64,000 nucleotides of DNA from Desulfotomaculum nigrificans DSM 574 (GCF_000189755.2 NZ_KI912183.1:2966255-3030254); one strand, 5' to 3'; shown: positions 1-8,077, counted from the stretch's first letter. Numbers and translations are program-made. The notes: generated by a model from the letters alone, not told the origin.

Positions 1-149
1 TTTACTTCAGTGGTTAGTTTATGTCAATAACTTTTGCCTTCCCTTGTGGGATGATTTGATTTTGGTCAGTGGTGTTTATTATTAAATTTTGAACAGCGGT
101 AACGGGTTTATTGATCTCTTTTTGGCTTTAAGTTCCAGAGAAAAAAGTA
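1..149. other. window edge, no gene seen
   Basis: AT-rich sequence with no credible ORF on either strand. It is probably the downstream flank of a gene outside the window plus the distal promoter region of the T-box leader. No terminator hairpin was recognised. Confidence 0.4.
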
Positions 150-179
150 TTGACGGCTCCTTTGATGCTGTGGTAATTT
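150..179 (+). promoter_or_regulatory. candidate sigma-A promoter of the T-box leader
   Basis: TTGACG at 150-155 and TAATTT at 174-179 with an 18-bp spacer and a TG just before the -10. Transcription would begin near 186, shortly before stem I of the T-box. The -10 match is poor, so this is a candidate only. Confidence 0.4.
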
Positions 180-204
180 GTTTTTAATATCATAACTCAA
201 CGAC

Positions 205-464
205 TATGATGGAGAAAAGTAGATCGTTCCCAGCCTTCCAGGGAGAAGAAGCCTTGACTGGAAGCTTCTTTAAGGTATGGTTGATTGAAGTTCTCTTCGG
301 AGTTGCTGTACTGAACTTTGAGTAGGTGCAGTCGGGAGTTCCCGCCGTTAAAAGGGAAGAGGTATCGGATTGATATGTCCAGTACCGGTAAAGTGGCCTT
401 TTGGCAATTAGGGTGGTACCGCGAAATCAAGCATTTCGTCCCTTGGCGGATGAAATGCTTTTTT
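205..464 (+). promoter_or_regulatory. T-box riboswitch (complete first unit)
   Basis: tRNA-sensing leader. The T-box core AGGGTGGTACCGCG lies at 410-423. It is followed by an intrinsic terminator whose arms (431-441 and 448-458) precede a T run at 459-464. Upstream are a stem I base (GAGAA paired with TTCTC at 291-295), an AGTA motif in the 5' side of the specifier loop, a distal hairpin around 234-265, and the stem III/linker signature ending in CCGTTA near 345-350. The base-pairing I can draw places GAA (Glu) at the specifier position, followed by G. TGG (Trp) at 278-280 lies higher in the stem. The UGGU bulge fits a tRNA with discriminator A. The specifier is my manual folding and not certain. 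Confidence 0.88.
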
Positions 465-489
465 ATTTACCGGTGGGTAATCATTCCCG

Positions 490-574
490 TACCTATTGAG
501 GTGGGCCTTAGGCCAATTTGGGTGGTACCGCGGATTAACTCTCCGTCCCGAGCGTGGGATGGAGAGTTTTTTAT
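490..574 (+). promoter_or_regulatory. second, truncated T-box antiterminator/terminator unit
   Basis: A second T-box core, GGGTGGTACCGCGG, lies at 520-533. It is followed by its own terminator (arms 537-549 and 556-568, then a T run). Only about 55 nt separate it from the first terminator, so there is no room for stem I. The 40 nt before the core resemble the matching part of unit 1 (a GTGGCC..GGCCAA hairpin), which suggests partial duplication of the antiterminator domain. Both terminators must be passed before the ABC importer genes at 663 onward are transcribed. Confidence 0.8.
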
Positions 575-662
575 TTTAGGTGAAAGGAGGTTTAACTGTC
601 AGGCATGATCTGTTGAGTCATACCTTACTAAATAAAAACTTAAAACTAAGGGGGAAGAGATA

Positions 663-1652
663 ATGAAAAAATTAGTATTAACCTTATTAGGATTGTTGTT
701 AGTTCTCGGGCTGACCGGCTGTGGTGGCGGTGACCAACCGGCTAACTCCCAGAATCAGGATCAGGTGAAATTAGGGATTATCCAAATTGTGCAGCACCCG
801 TCCCTGGATGCGGCCAGGCAGGGATTTTTAGATGTGCTGAAGGAAAACGGCTACGTTGACGGTCAAAAACTGGCGGTGGATTATCAAAATGCCCAGGGGG
901 ATCAGGCCAACCTGCAGACCATTGCCCGCAAGTTTGTACAGGATAAATGCGATCTGGTGCTGGCCATTGCCACCCCTTCAGCCATGACGATGGCAAACGA
1001 AACCACTGAAATTCCTATCCTGATTACCGCCGTTACCGATCCGGTCAGCGCCAAGCTAGTAAAAAGCCTGTCTAAGCCGGGTACCAACGTTACCGGCACC
1101 ACTGATATGAACCCGGTTAAGGACCAGTTAAAGCTGATTAAAGACCTTGTACCCACAGCCAAAAAAGTCGGTATTATTTATAACTCCAGTGAAATCAATT
1201 CTCAGGTACAAGTGGATGTGGCGGATAAAGCGGCACCGGAATTGGGTTTGCAATTAGTTAAGGTGACGGTCACTGCCAGTAACGAAATAATGCAGGCTGC
1301 CCAGTCACTGGTGGGCCGGGTGGATGCCATTTACCTACCCACCGATAACATGGTGATTTCCTCGCTTTCGTCAGTAATTAAAGTGGCTGAAGAGAATAAA
1401 ATTCCGGTGATTGCCGGTGAAAGTGAATCCGTGGAAAAAGGTGCCCTGGCCACCATCGGCATTGATTACTACCAGTTGGGCAGGACCACCGGTGAAATGG
1501 CGTTACGCATCATAAAAGGGGAAAAACCCCAGGATATGGCCATTCAAGGCCAGGATGGCACGAATATCGTACTTAACCTGCAGGCAGCAAAGAAAATGGG
1601 TGTGACTGTTCCGGAAGCATTACAGGCCAAGGCTAAAAAAGTAATTAAATAG
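663..1652 (+). CDS. ABC transporter solute-binding lipoprotein, TrpX-like (COG2984)
   Basis: 329 aa. It has a lipoprotein signal with lipobox LTGC (Cys20), so it should be anchored on the outer membrane face. The body matches the ABC_sub_bind family (PF04392), with paired Rossmann-like lobes and features such as IPILITAVTDPVSAKLV and LGIIQIVQHPSLDAA. The start is the ATG after a GGGGGAAGAG ribosome site. It is the first gene of a three-gene operon with permease and ATPase, behind the tandem T-box. Family members related to TrpXYZ are thought to import an aromatic amino acid or precursor. The substrate here is not shown, and the possible Glu specifier does not support Trp. Confidence 0.88.
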   Translation: MKKLVLTLLGLLLVLGLTGCGGGDQPANSQNQDQVKLGIIQIVQHPSLDAARQGFLDVLKENGYVDGQKLAVDYQNAQGDQANLQTIARKFVQDKCDLVLAIATPSAMTMANETTEIPILITAVTDPVSAKLVKSLSKPGTNVTGTTDMNPVKDQLKLIKDLVPTAKKVGIIYNSSEINSQVQVDVADKAAPELGLQLVKVTVTASNEIMQAAQSLVGRVDAIYLPTDNMVISSLSSVIKVAEENKIPVIAGESESVEKGALATIGIDYYQLGRTTGEMALRIIKGEKPQDMAIQGQDGTNIVLNLQAAKKMGVTVPEALQAKAKKVIK

Positions 1653-1662
1653 GGTGATTGAA

Positions 1663-2580
1663 TTGACAACGATTTGGCTTGGCGTATTAGAACAAGGTTT
1701 ATTATGGGGGGTCATGGTCCTGGGGGTATATATTACTTTCCGGGTACTGGACTTTCCGGACCTGACGGTAGACGGCAGCTTTACCCTGGGGGCGGCGGTG
1801 GCGGCCCGCATCATCTTTGCCGGTTATGACCCCTGGTTGGCTGCCGGCCTGGCCCTGGTTTGCGGTGTGCTGGCCGGGCTGGTGACCGGCTTATTAAACA
1901 CCAAACTGCGTATTGCCCCCTTATTGTCCGGGATTTTAATGATGATTGCCCTATATTCAATCAACCTGAGGGTCATGGGCAATAAATCCATGCTGTCGCT
2001 CTTGCGCATGGATACCATTTATACGGACGTGGCGGCCTTCGGTTTACCCCGTGAGTTAGTGGTGGTGACTCTTGGCCTGGCGGTGGTCACCCTGACCACC
2101 TATCTGCTCTATTTGTTTTTGCAAACCGAGGTGGGCCTGGCCCTCAGGGCCACCGGTGATAATGAACGTATGATTCGCAGCCTGGGGGTCAACACCGACT
2201 CTGCCAAGATTCTCGGCCTGGCCCTGGGCAACGGATTGGTGGCTCTTTCGGGGGCGCTGGTGGCCCAATATCAAAGTTATAGCGATGTAGGCATGGGCAT
2301 TGGCATGATTGTGGTGGGGTTAGCCTCGGTCATTGTGGGCGAGGTGGTCATTGGTAACCGCACCTTGCTGCAAACCCTGGTGGCGGTGGTGATTGGTTCC
2401 ATGATCTACCGAGCGGTCATTGCCATTGTTATGCAAATGGGCCTGCCTGCCACCGACTTGAAGCTGTTTACCGCCGCCCTGGTGGTACTGGCCATGTCAT
2501 CACCCATCATTAAGGAAAAGTTGTCCCTCCGCCCGGGGTTAAAAGGGGGTGCTTACCGTGTTGTCAATCGTGGGGATTAG
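1663..2580 (+). CDS. ABC transporter permease (COG4120, TrpY-like)
   Basis: About 305 aa, strongly hydrophobic with eight or more membrane segments. It belongs to the branched-chain-type permease family that pairs with COG2984 binding proteins. The conserved VLDFPDLTVDGSFTLGAAV segment near the N-terminus and the LALRATGDNERMIRSLGVN cytoplasmic loop that contacts the ATPase are visible. The frame could open at GTG 1654, but that codon sits inside the GGGTG ribosome-binding sequence, so TTG 1663 is preferred. It overlaps the ATPase gene. It forms the membrane channel of the importer. Confidence 0.85.
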   Translation: MTTIWLGVLEQGLLWGVMVLGVYITFRVLDFPDLTVDGSFTLGAAVAARIIFAGYDPWLAAGLALVCGVLAGLVTGLLNTKLRIAPLLSGILMMIALYSINLRVMGNKSMLSLLRMDTIYTDVAAFGLPRELVVVTLGLAVVTLTTYLLYLFLQTEVGLALRATGDNERMIRSLGVNTDSAKILGLALGNGLVALSGALVAQYQSYSDVGMGIGMIVVGLASVIVGEVVIGNRTLLQTLVAVVIGSMIYRAVIAIVMQMGLPATDLKLFTAALVVLAMSSPIIKEKLSLRPGLKGGAYRVVNRGD

Positions 2581-3358
2581 AAAAACATTTAATCCCGGCA
2601 GTGTCAATGAACGCCTGGCCCTGGCCGGGGTATCCCTGCAGCTTAAGCCTGGCGATGTGGTGACAGTCATTGGCGGTAACGGGGCGGGTAAATCCACTTT
2701 GCTCAATATCATCGCCGGGGTCTACCCGGTGGATGAAGGGCAAATATTGATTGATGGCCAGGCGGTAGAAAATTTACCCGAACATGTGCGAGCTTCGTTC
2801 ATTGGCCGGGTGTTCCAGGACCCCATGCAGGGTACCGCCGCCTCCATGACCATTGAGGAAAATCTGGCTATGGCTATGAAAAGAGGTGCCCGCCGCAGAC
2901 TACGCCGGGGCATTAAAGCCAGGGACAGAGAATTTTTCCGGGAGCAGTTGAGTCATTTGGGCCTGGGGTTGGAAAACCGGTTAACCACCCGGGTGGGGTT
3001 GCTGTCCGGGGGCCAGCGGCAGGCCTTAACTTTATTAATGGCCACCCTGGTGCCACCCAAAGTATTACTGCTGGATGAACATACCGCGGCTTTGGATCCC
3101 CACACCGCCCAAAAGGTGCTGGAACTCACTGAACGAATCGTGAGAAAACATCAACTAACTACTTTAATGGTAACGCATAATATGGAAGATGCTCTGCGCA
3201 TGGGCAACCGCACCGTTATGATGCATGAAGGACGCATCATCCTTGATTTACAGGGCCGGCAGCGCCAGAACACCGGCATTTCGGATTTGTTAGAGATGTT
3301 TAGACAGGCCAGCGGCCAGTCCCTGGTCAGCGACAGGATGTTACTGGCTGGCTCCTAG
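2558..3358 (+). CDS. ABC transporter ATP-binding protein (COG1101, TrpZ-like)
   Basis: About 266 aa nucleotide-binding subunit. Walker A is GGNGAGKST, the signature is LSGGQRQALT, Walker B is VLLLDEHTAAL with a switch His in MVTHNMED. It powers the importer with the two preceding genes. The frame opens at GTG 2549, but the ribosome site GGGGGTG covers 2545-2551, so GTG 2558 (or TTG 2561) is the better start, giving an overlap of about 23 bp with the permease. The stop codon lies inside the terminator hairpin. Confidence 0.9.
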   Translation: MLSIVGIRKTFNPGSVNERLALAGVSLQLKPGDVVTVIGGNGAGKSTLLNIIAGVYPVDEGQILIDGQAVENLPEHVRASFIGRVFQDPMQGTAASMTIEENLAMAMKRGARRRLRRGIKARDREFFREQLSHLGLGLENRLTTRVGLLSGGQRQALTLLMATLVPPKVLLLDEHTAALDPHTAQKVLELTERIVRKHQLTTLMVTHNMEDALRMGNRTVMMHEGRIILDLQGRQRQNTGISDLLEMFRQASGQSLVSDRMLLAGS

Positions 3359-3386
3359 CAAATATGCTAGGAGCTGTTTTAATTTT
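3351..3386 (+). terminator. intrinsic terminator of the ABC importer operon
   Basis: Near-perfect hairpin with 10-bp arms GCTCCTAGCA and TGCTAGGAGC, followed by TGTTTTAATTTT. It overlaps the stop codon of the ATPase gene. Confidence 0.85.
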
Positions 3387-3473
3387 ATATAGATTTCTTT
3401 TTGGTACTGGAGGAAAAACTATTTAGATGTAGAATTCTGAAAAAGGGTTATCACTGTTATTAAGGGAGAAAAA

Positions 3474-5519
3474 ATGCAAAAGAGAGATTCGGTCCCTATG
3501 AACAGGTATCTGCCTGATATGAAAAATCAGTTAGCATATATTGAACTCTCAAGTGAAATAATCCGCTGTACCGATAAGGAAGCTTTTGCCGGAACAGCAG
3601 TAAGGCATCTTTCGCAAATTGTTAAAGCAGAAAAAATTTTTGTTAAACTTAAGCAAGAGGGCAATTATTTCAGGGTTTACAGTGTTGGCCCGGATGGCAG
3701 TATTAATATTGCCACCAAGCAAAAATCCCCGGATTGTAATCTGAATACGGCAGTAGATTTCCCGGTGGAATCTTGTCTGGATTGTTATGCTGCGGTGACC
3801 GGAGAGCGACCGGACCCCGAAACCGTCCATGGGTTTTGTGTGCCTTTGACGGAAAACGAGGCCAAAGTAGGCAGTATCGTGGTGGTGAACCACCGTGACC
3901 CGACCCACCTGGAGCCAGACCGCCATTTTGTTTCGGTTATCGCTAACCTTTTTAGCGCGGCTTTAACCAAGCTGAACCTGGTGGAAAAACTGACCGTTCA
4001 TTTAGAAAACCAAAAAAGAATTGCCATGCTGTCCAGTCAAATCATAAAGAACCTGCATACGGAAAATTTACTCCCTTCCGTGGTGGCCTCGGCCAAGGCT
4101 GTGATTGGCACCAATGCATGCATGCTGGGGCTCATTGATCGTCAACACAATGTCATTCACTTCCCCTATGTATACAATATGCCGGAATCAGTTCGTTACT
4201 TAAATATTCCCATAGAAAAGTCGGCCCTGGCCACTGAGGCCCATTCCCAGCAGGCCATAATAATTCAAGATTACCCGTCTCATAAACTGGCCCACCCGGA
4301 GTTTGTCCGCATAGGCATCAAGAGCATTTTAGGGATACCCATTGTCATTGAAGGTGAAGTGGAGGCTGTATTGGCCCTGGTGGATTTAAATGATTACCGG
4401 CAGTTCACCCCCCAGGACGTGGACCTGGCCGAAATCATTGCCATGCAAACCGCCGTGGCCTTAGACAACGCCAAATTGGTGGCCAAGTTACGGATGGCCA
4501 GTATGACTGATCCTTTAACCGGTTTATACAACCGGGGATACTACAATCATTTAGTCAGCCAGGTGGAATCAGGTGATGAGCGGGTCTACCCCTTGTCCAT
4601 GATGGTAATTGATCTGGATGGGTTAAAGATTGTCAATGATACCCAGGGGCATGACAAAGGGGATCAAATCATCAAGGTGGCAGCCCAAACAATAGCTTCA
4701 GTTATGCAGGGCAAGGGCGGCATTAGTCGGATGGGGGGAGATGAATTTGCTATTCTTCTGCCCAACACCGACCTGGCTGAAGCCAACTGGTATCGTCAAC
4801 AAATTTTGGCAAAGGTTGATGAGCTAAACCAGGCTTATCCTGACCTTAACTTAAGTTTATCCATTGGTATAGGGTGTGCTAAGGATGGTTCTACTTCTAT
4901 TAAAGAGCTGTACCGGGCCGCCGACCATGATATGTATGTCTGCAAACGGAATACCTCCTTTAGTTTTAAAAAAAATATCGTTTTAGCCCTGCGCATGATG
5001 TTGGCTGACTGTGAACCACAGTTGGAAGCCAGGTCTGCCTGGGTCGAAAAAGTTGCCCGGGAATTTGCCCGAGCCGTGGGCTTAAAAGGCGGCCAGGTAT
5101 TTGATTTTATTACCGTTGCTCTGGTGCATGATGTAGGTAAAGTGGGGGTTGCCCGGAGCATATTAAATAACCCCGGGCCGCTGAATAAGCAAGAATATGA
5201 AGAGATTAAACAGCATTCACAAATAGGTTATCGCATAACTATAAACTTAAATGAATTGGCTAATATTGCCACCCATATTCTTTATCACCATGAGAGATGG
5301 GATGGTAAGGGTTATCCGGATGGATTAAAGGGAGGGCAAATACCCCTGCAGAGCAGAATGTTAGCCCTGCTGGACAGCTATGAAGCTATGACCAGTGACC
5401 GGGTTTACCGTCAGGCCATGTCGCATCAGGAAGCGGTGTCGGAGATTAGGGCTGGGGCCGGATCACAATTTGACCCGCACCTGACGGAAATATTTTTAGA
5501 TGTAGTGAACAGCATCTGA
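3474..5519 (+). CDS. GAF-GAF-GGDEF-HD-GYP cyclic-di-GMP turnover protein
   Basis: 681 aa, no membrane segment. Two GAF-like sensor regions (about 25-165 and 185-340) are followed by a diguanylate cyclase domain (about 345-505, motif RMGGDEF near 421). The C-terminus is an HD-GYP phosphodiesterase domain, with HDVGKVG near 551 and HHERWDGKGYPDG near 605. All catalytic motifs look intact for both synthesis and hydrolysis of c-di-GMP. The RxxD inhibitory site that often precedes GGDEF is not seen. The gene stands alone after a terminator and 20 bp before a small hypothetical gene. The start is the ATG after AAGGGAG. Which activity dominates cannot be told from sequence. Confidence 0.9.
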   Translation: MQKRDSVPMNRYLPDMKNQLAYIELSSEIIRCTDKEAFAGTAVRHLSQIVKAEKIFVKLKQEGNYFRVYSVGPDGSINIATKQKSPDCNLNTAVDFPVESCLDCYAAVTGERPDPETVHGFCVPLTENEAKVGSIVVVNHRDPTHLEPDRHFVSVIANLFSAALTKLNLVEKLTVHLENQKRIAMLSSQIIKNLHTENLLPSVVASAKAVIGTNACMLGLIDRQHNVIHFPYVYNMPESVRYLNIPIEKSALATEAHSQQAIIIQDYPSHKLAHPEFVRIGIKSILGIPIVIEGEVEAVLALVDLNDYRQFTPQDVDLAEIIAMQTAVALDNAKLVAKLRMASMTDPLTGLYNRGYYNHLVSQVESGDERVYPLSMMVIDLDGLKIVNDTQGHDKGDQIIKVAAQTIASVMQGKGGISRMGGDEFAILLPNTDLAEANWYRQQILAKVDELNQAYPDLNLSLSIGIGCAKDGSTSIKELYRAADHDMYVCKRNTSFSFKKNIVLALRMMLADCEPQLEARSAWVEKVAREFARAVGLKGGQVFDFITVALVHDVGKVGVARSILNNPGPLNKQEYEEIKQHSQIGYRITINLNELANIATHILYHHERWDGKGYPDGLKGGQIPLQSRMLALLDSYEAMTSDRVYRQAMSHQEAVSEIRAGAGSQFDPHLTEIFLDVVNSI

Positions 5520-5540
5520 TTTTACAATCAAGGAGTTAGG

Positions 5541-5915
5541 ATGGATAAGGAATCGTTAATTAAAGATATCTTGTTTGTGGGGAAGAATTGGGAAAGCAGG
5601 CGGGAAAAGGCGAAGCAAAAGATAGCCAATTTATTGCCGGCCTTCCCGGCTTGTTCTATCTGCGGCAATGCCCATGCCGGGGCCAATCTGTTTTGGGTGA
5701 TAGAAGAAGAGACAACCGGCCTCCTGGTGAAGAAAACAAGGTATGATGTTTTTTCGGTTTGCAGTCTTAAATGTTTGTTTGACCATGGGCTTAAGCAGAA
5801 GGCTTATTATTCGGTGGTGGCCAGGTTGGCTAACGGGAAAGTGCTGGCCACCGGTTTTCAGGGGCGCAATGCCGTGGCCATCAATGAATTTGCGCTGGAT
5901 ATAGCTAAGGCTTGA
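5541..5915 (+). CDS. hypothetical protein with a probable zinc-binding Cys cluster
   Basis: 124 aa, start ATG after AAGGAG. Cysteines occur as CSICG near residue 39 and VCSLKC near residue 73, a spacing that suggests a small zinc ribbon. The N-terminus is Lys/Arg-rich. It lies 20 bp after the GGDEF/HD-GYP gene and may be co-transcribed with it. I do not recognise the family. Confidence 0.65.
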   Translation: MDKESLIKDILFVGKNWESRREKAKQKIANLLPAFPACSICGNAHAGANLFWVIEEETTGLLVKKTRYDVFSVCSLKCLFDHGLKQKAYYSVVARLANGKVLATGFQGRNAVAINEFALDIAKA

Positions 5916-5931
5916 AAGGGCTGGTTAAAGG

Positions 5932-5992
5932 GTGGCAAGGGGACGTTTCGTCCGCCACATGAAACGTGGCAAGAGAAACGTCCCCTTGCCAC
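5932..5992. repeat. perfect 18-bp inverted repeat with a nested hairpin (REP-like)
   Basis: Arms GTGGCAAGGGGACGTTTC (5932-5949) and its exact reverse complement (5975-5992) are separated by 25 bp. Inside the loop a second hairpin forms from GCCAC (5954-5958) and GTGGC (5966-5970). There is no T run, so it is not a standard terminator. The GGGGACGTTTC wording resembles palindromes linked to REP-associated tyrosine transposases in Clostridia. No such transposase is in the window. Confidence 0.75.
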
Positions 5993-6112
5993 TTCTACTT
6001 TCCTAAAACTTTACTGTGTGGGGATATTTTATGGCTTGTCTTTCTCTTATTTTTAGGGTTACTATGGATTATATATAGACGGTATAGATACTATAGCGGA
6101 GGAGGTAGGAGG

Positions 6113-6892
6113 ATGCATCCGATTTTATTTTATATAGGAAGTTTTCCGGTACGGGCCTGGGGCGTAATGGTCTCCCTGGGGGTTTTGGCTGGTACCCTTT
6201 TGGCCTGCCGGCTGGCGCGGAAAGAAAAAATTAATCCGGATAAAGTGGTGGATTTTGTTCTTTATGCTATGATCGGTGGTATCCTGGGGGCCCGGTTATG
6301 GGAAATCATTTTCGGTTGGGAGAAATTTGCCGCTAACCCGGTAGAAGCATTAAAATTTTGGGCCGGTGGACTTTCCATTCAGGGCGGAGTAGTGGCCGGC
6401 CTGCTCATCTGCCTTTGGTTTGTGGGTAAACACCGGCTGCCGGCCTGGAAATTTGCTGATATACTGGCACCGGGGTTAATTTTAGGCCAGGGCATCGGCC
6501 GGGTTGGTTGTTTGTTAAATGGGGATGCATACGGTATTCCCACTAACCTACCCATTGGCGTGGTCTACGCTCCGGGTACACCTGCTTACCAGGCCTACGG
6601 CTCACGGCCTTTATTTCCGGCGGAAATTATAGAAGGAATAGCTGACATTATCATTATGTTTGTCTTACTGCGGTTGTTTAGAAAAAAACCCTTTGACGGG
6701 GCAGTGGCTTTAGCTTATTTTATACTTTATTCCCTGACCCGGTTTACCTTAGAGTTTTGGCGCTCCGATAGTCTTATCATTTTCGGGGGCCTAAAAGCCG
6801 CGCAAATTACCACTTTAGCTACGGCGGCCGTTGCTTTAACTTTGTTTATTCTTAAATGGCAAACCGCTAAACGAAAAGCTAAAACCTGCTAA
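6113..6892 (+). CDS. lgt: prolipoprotein diacylglyceryl transferase
   Basis: 259 aa, integral membrane enzyme that transfers diacylglycerol from phosphatidylglycerol to the lipobox Cys of prolipoproteins. The Lgt signature is clear (GRVGCLLNGDAYG), with the N-terminal RAWGVMVSLG and a catalytic-region LSIQGGVVAG. The frame is open from 5966, but that stretch runs through the inverted repeat. The ATG at 6113 follows GGAGGTAGGAGG and gives the standard N-terminus MHPILFYIG. Its substrates in this window include the lipoproteins at 663, 9612, 33952 and 37200. Confidence 0.96.
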   Translation: MHPILFYIGSFPVRAWGVMVSLGVLAGTLLACRLARKEKINPDKVVDFVLYAMIGGILGARLWEIIFGWEKFAANPVEALKFWAGGLSIQGGVVAGLLICLWFVGKHRLPAWKFADILAPGLILGQGIGRVGCLLNGDAYGIPTNLPIGVVYAPGTPAYQAYGSRPLFPAEIIEGIADIIIMFVLLRLFRKKPFDGAVALAYFILYSLTRFTLEFWRSDSLIIFGGLKAAQITTLATAAVALTLFILKWQTAKRKAKTC

Positions 6893-6905
6893 TAAATGAC
6901 CAAAA

Positions 6906-6928
6906 GCCAGGGTAACCTGGCTTTTTAT
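6906..6928. terminator. terminator between lgt and a convergent gene
   Basis: GCCAGG (6906-6911) and CCTGGC (6916-6921) flank a GTAA loop, followed by TTTTTATAT. It lies between convergent genes and may serve both, although the T run favours lgt. Confidence 0.75.
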
Positions 6929-6940
6929 ATGTCTCTGATT

Positions 6941-7288
6941 TTAACAGCGATCCCGCAACCGCTTGCACATCTCAACAATGCCCTCAAACTCTTCATCAGT
7001 GGACTTACCAAGTTGAACCAGAAAATTAACCAAACTTTCGTCCATACTTTGGCGGTTTAAGGCCAGTTTCTCCTCATCAGTAAGCGGCGGGCGTTTGCCT
7101 TCCCTGACTTCGGTTACAACTTTCATCATTCTTTTGGCACTTTCTTCACTTAACTGCATCGGTATATACATTTTTAATAATTCCTGTTCTTCCGGGGTTA
7201 GCAGGCTAAGTGGTTGCTCCTGGGAGGGTATTTCTTTTCTTAATCTGGTTAACAGGGCCAGCAGTTCATCCTCTGTTAGGTGGGGCAT
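6941..7288 (-). CDS. hypothetical acidic helical protein
   Basis: 115 aa, highly charged and rich in Glu and Leu, predicted all-helical, with no signal or membrane segment. An upstream ATG at 7303 is in frame, but GGAGG sits between the two ATGs at a good distance from the one at 7288, so the shorter form is preferred. It is a single gene with a terminator shared with lgt. Family not recognised. Confidence 0.6.
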   Translation of the reverse strand: MPHLTEDELLALLTRLRKEIPSQEQPLSLLTPEEQELLKMYIPMQLSEESAKRMMKVVTEVREGKRPPLTDEEKLALNRQSMDESLVNFLVQLGKSTDEEFEGIVEMCKRLRDRC

Positions 7289-7303
7289 AAAGGGATCCTC
7301 CAT

Positions 7304-7681
7304 TCTACACTTAAATTACGGGGACAAGCCCCGCGATTTTATTTTACCAGATTAACAACCAGGGTAAATATCAGTAGTTATATCGTTTTTTTTTAACAAG
7401 CGAACTAAAAAACCGGTCCATGTCTGTCGTGTACCTTACAATATAATATCAAGTTGCTGACCATAATGGGTGACCGGAAAGCAGGTGGTTATGGAATATC
7501 CCTTATATTTCAAGGCTTTAAGGTTCGGGGGGAGGTTAAAACGAAGAAGGCAAAAGATTGAGATATTTGGAGCAATAAGGAGGAAAGTGAATAAAAGTAT
7601 TAGGGCAAAGTGGTTTACCTTTGTTTAAAATAGGAGTATGATGAAGATGTAAGAGAAATCTAACGTACGGGGGCGCATAAT
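7304..7681. other. intergenic region, no recognised element
   Basis: 378 bp between the acidic protein gene and a tiny ORF. A TATAAT-like sequence occurs near 7442-7447 but without a convincing -35. No hairpin followed by T residues, tRNA or known riboswitch core could be recognised. Confidence 0.4.
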
Positions 7682-7801
7682 ATGTTAGAAGTAATCAAAG
7701 ACATTGTGGGTATAGCGTTCCTAGTGGCTATCATAGTAATTCCTGTGGTTGACCATCATAAACGCAGATCCGGTTTTAGCAATTGGATTCGGCTGACCTA
7801 A
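7682..7801 (+). CDS. possible small membrane protein
   Basis: 39 codons starting ATG, with a GGGGGCG purine stretch 6-12 bp upstream. The N-terminal half is one hydrophobic segment (IVGIAFLVAIIVIPVV), followed by a basic tail (DHHKRRSG). An intrinsic terminator follows at 7838. Function unknown. Support is the ribosome site, the membrane-segment pattern and the terminator only. Confidence 0.45.
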   Translation: MLEVIKDIVGIAFLVAIIVIPVVDHHKRRSGFSNWIRLT

Positions 7802-7837
7802 GATTGCTGTTCAAACCCCAAATAATCCCTGTAAAAA

Positions 7838-7870
7838 GATTCTCGCTTATTTAAGCGGGGATCTTTTTTT
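7838..7870 (+). terminator. intrinsic terminator after the 39-codon ORF
   Basis: GATTCTCGCTT pairs with AAGCGGGGATC (G-U pairs allowed) around an ATTT loop, followed by eight T residues. Confidence 0.85.
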
Positions 7871-7960
7871 ATCCTGGCTGCAGAAATATATAAAATTATC
7901 AGCCTGAAATATCACACTTTAAATTAACCGGCAATATTTTGTTAAAAAGGAGGGATTGCG

Positions 7961-8077
7961 ATGGGTCTGGCCTTAGAAAGATGTGGATTGGGACCTAACT
8001 GGCTAGTCATTTTATTGGCTATTCTATTAGTTTTAATCATTATTGGTATTATTTGCTGCTGCATCTTCCTATTATAG
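7961..8077 (+). CDS. small hydrophobic protein, YjcZ-like in character
   Basis: 38 codons after a strong AAGGAGG site with 7-bp spacing. A short polar start is followed by one long membrane segment (WLVILLAILLVLIIIG) ending in CCC. The size and hydrophobic core recall the small spore-associated YjcZ-type proteins of Firmicutes, but the Gly-rich N-terminus of that family is weak here. It is followed by a terminator-like hairpin at 8099. Function unknown. Confidence 0.6.
   Translation: MGLALERCGLGPNWLVILLAILLVLIIIGIICCCIFLL

Noticed and set aside
318-608. 96-codon ORF across the T-box region
   Set aside because: It runs through both T-box cores and terminators, has no ribosome site and no coding character.
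5966-6112. N-terminal extension of lgt
   Set aside because: The extension reads through the inverted repeat, lacks a ribosome site and is not part of the Lgt family; the ATG at 6113 has an excellent site.
7304-7681. c-di-GMP or other riboswitch before the small ORF
   Set aside because: A GGTGACCGGAAAGC stretch looked suggestive, but the conserved core and pairings of known classes are absent.
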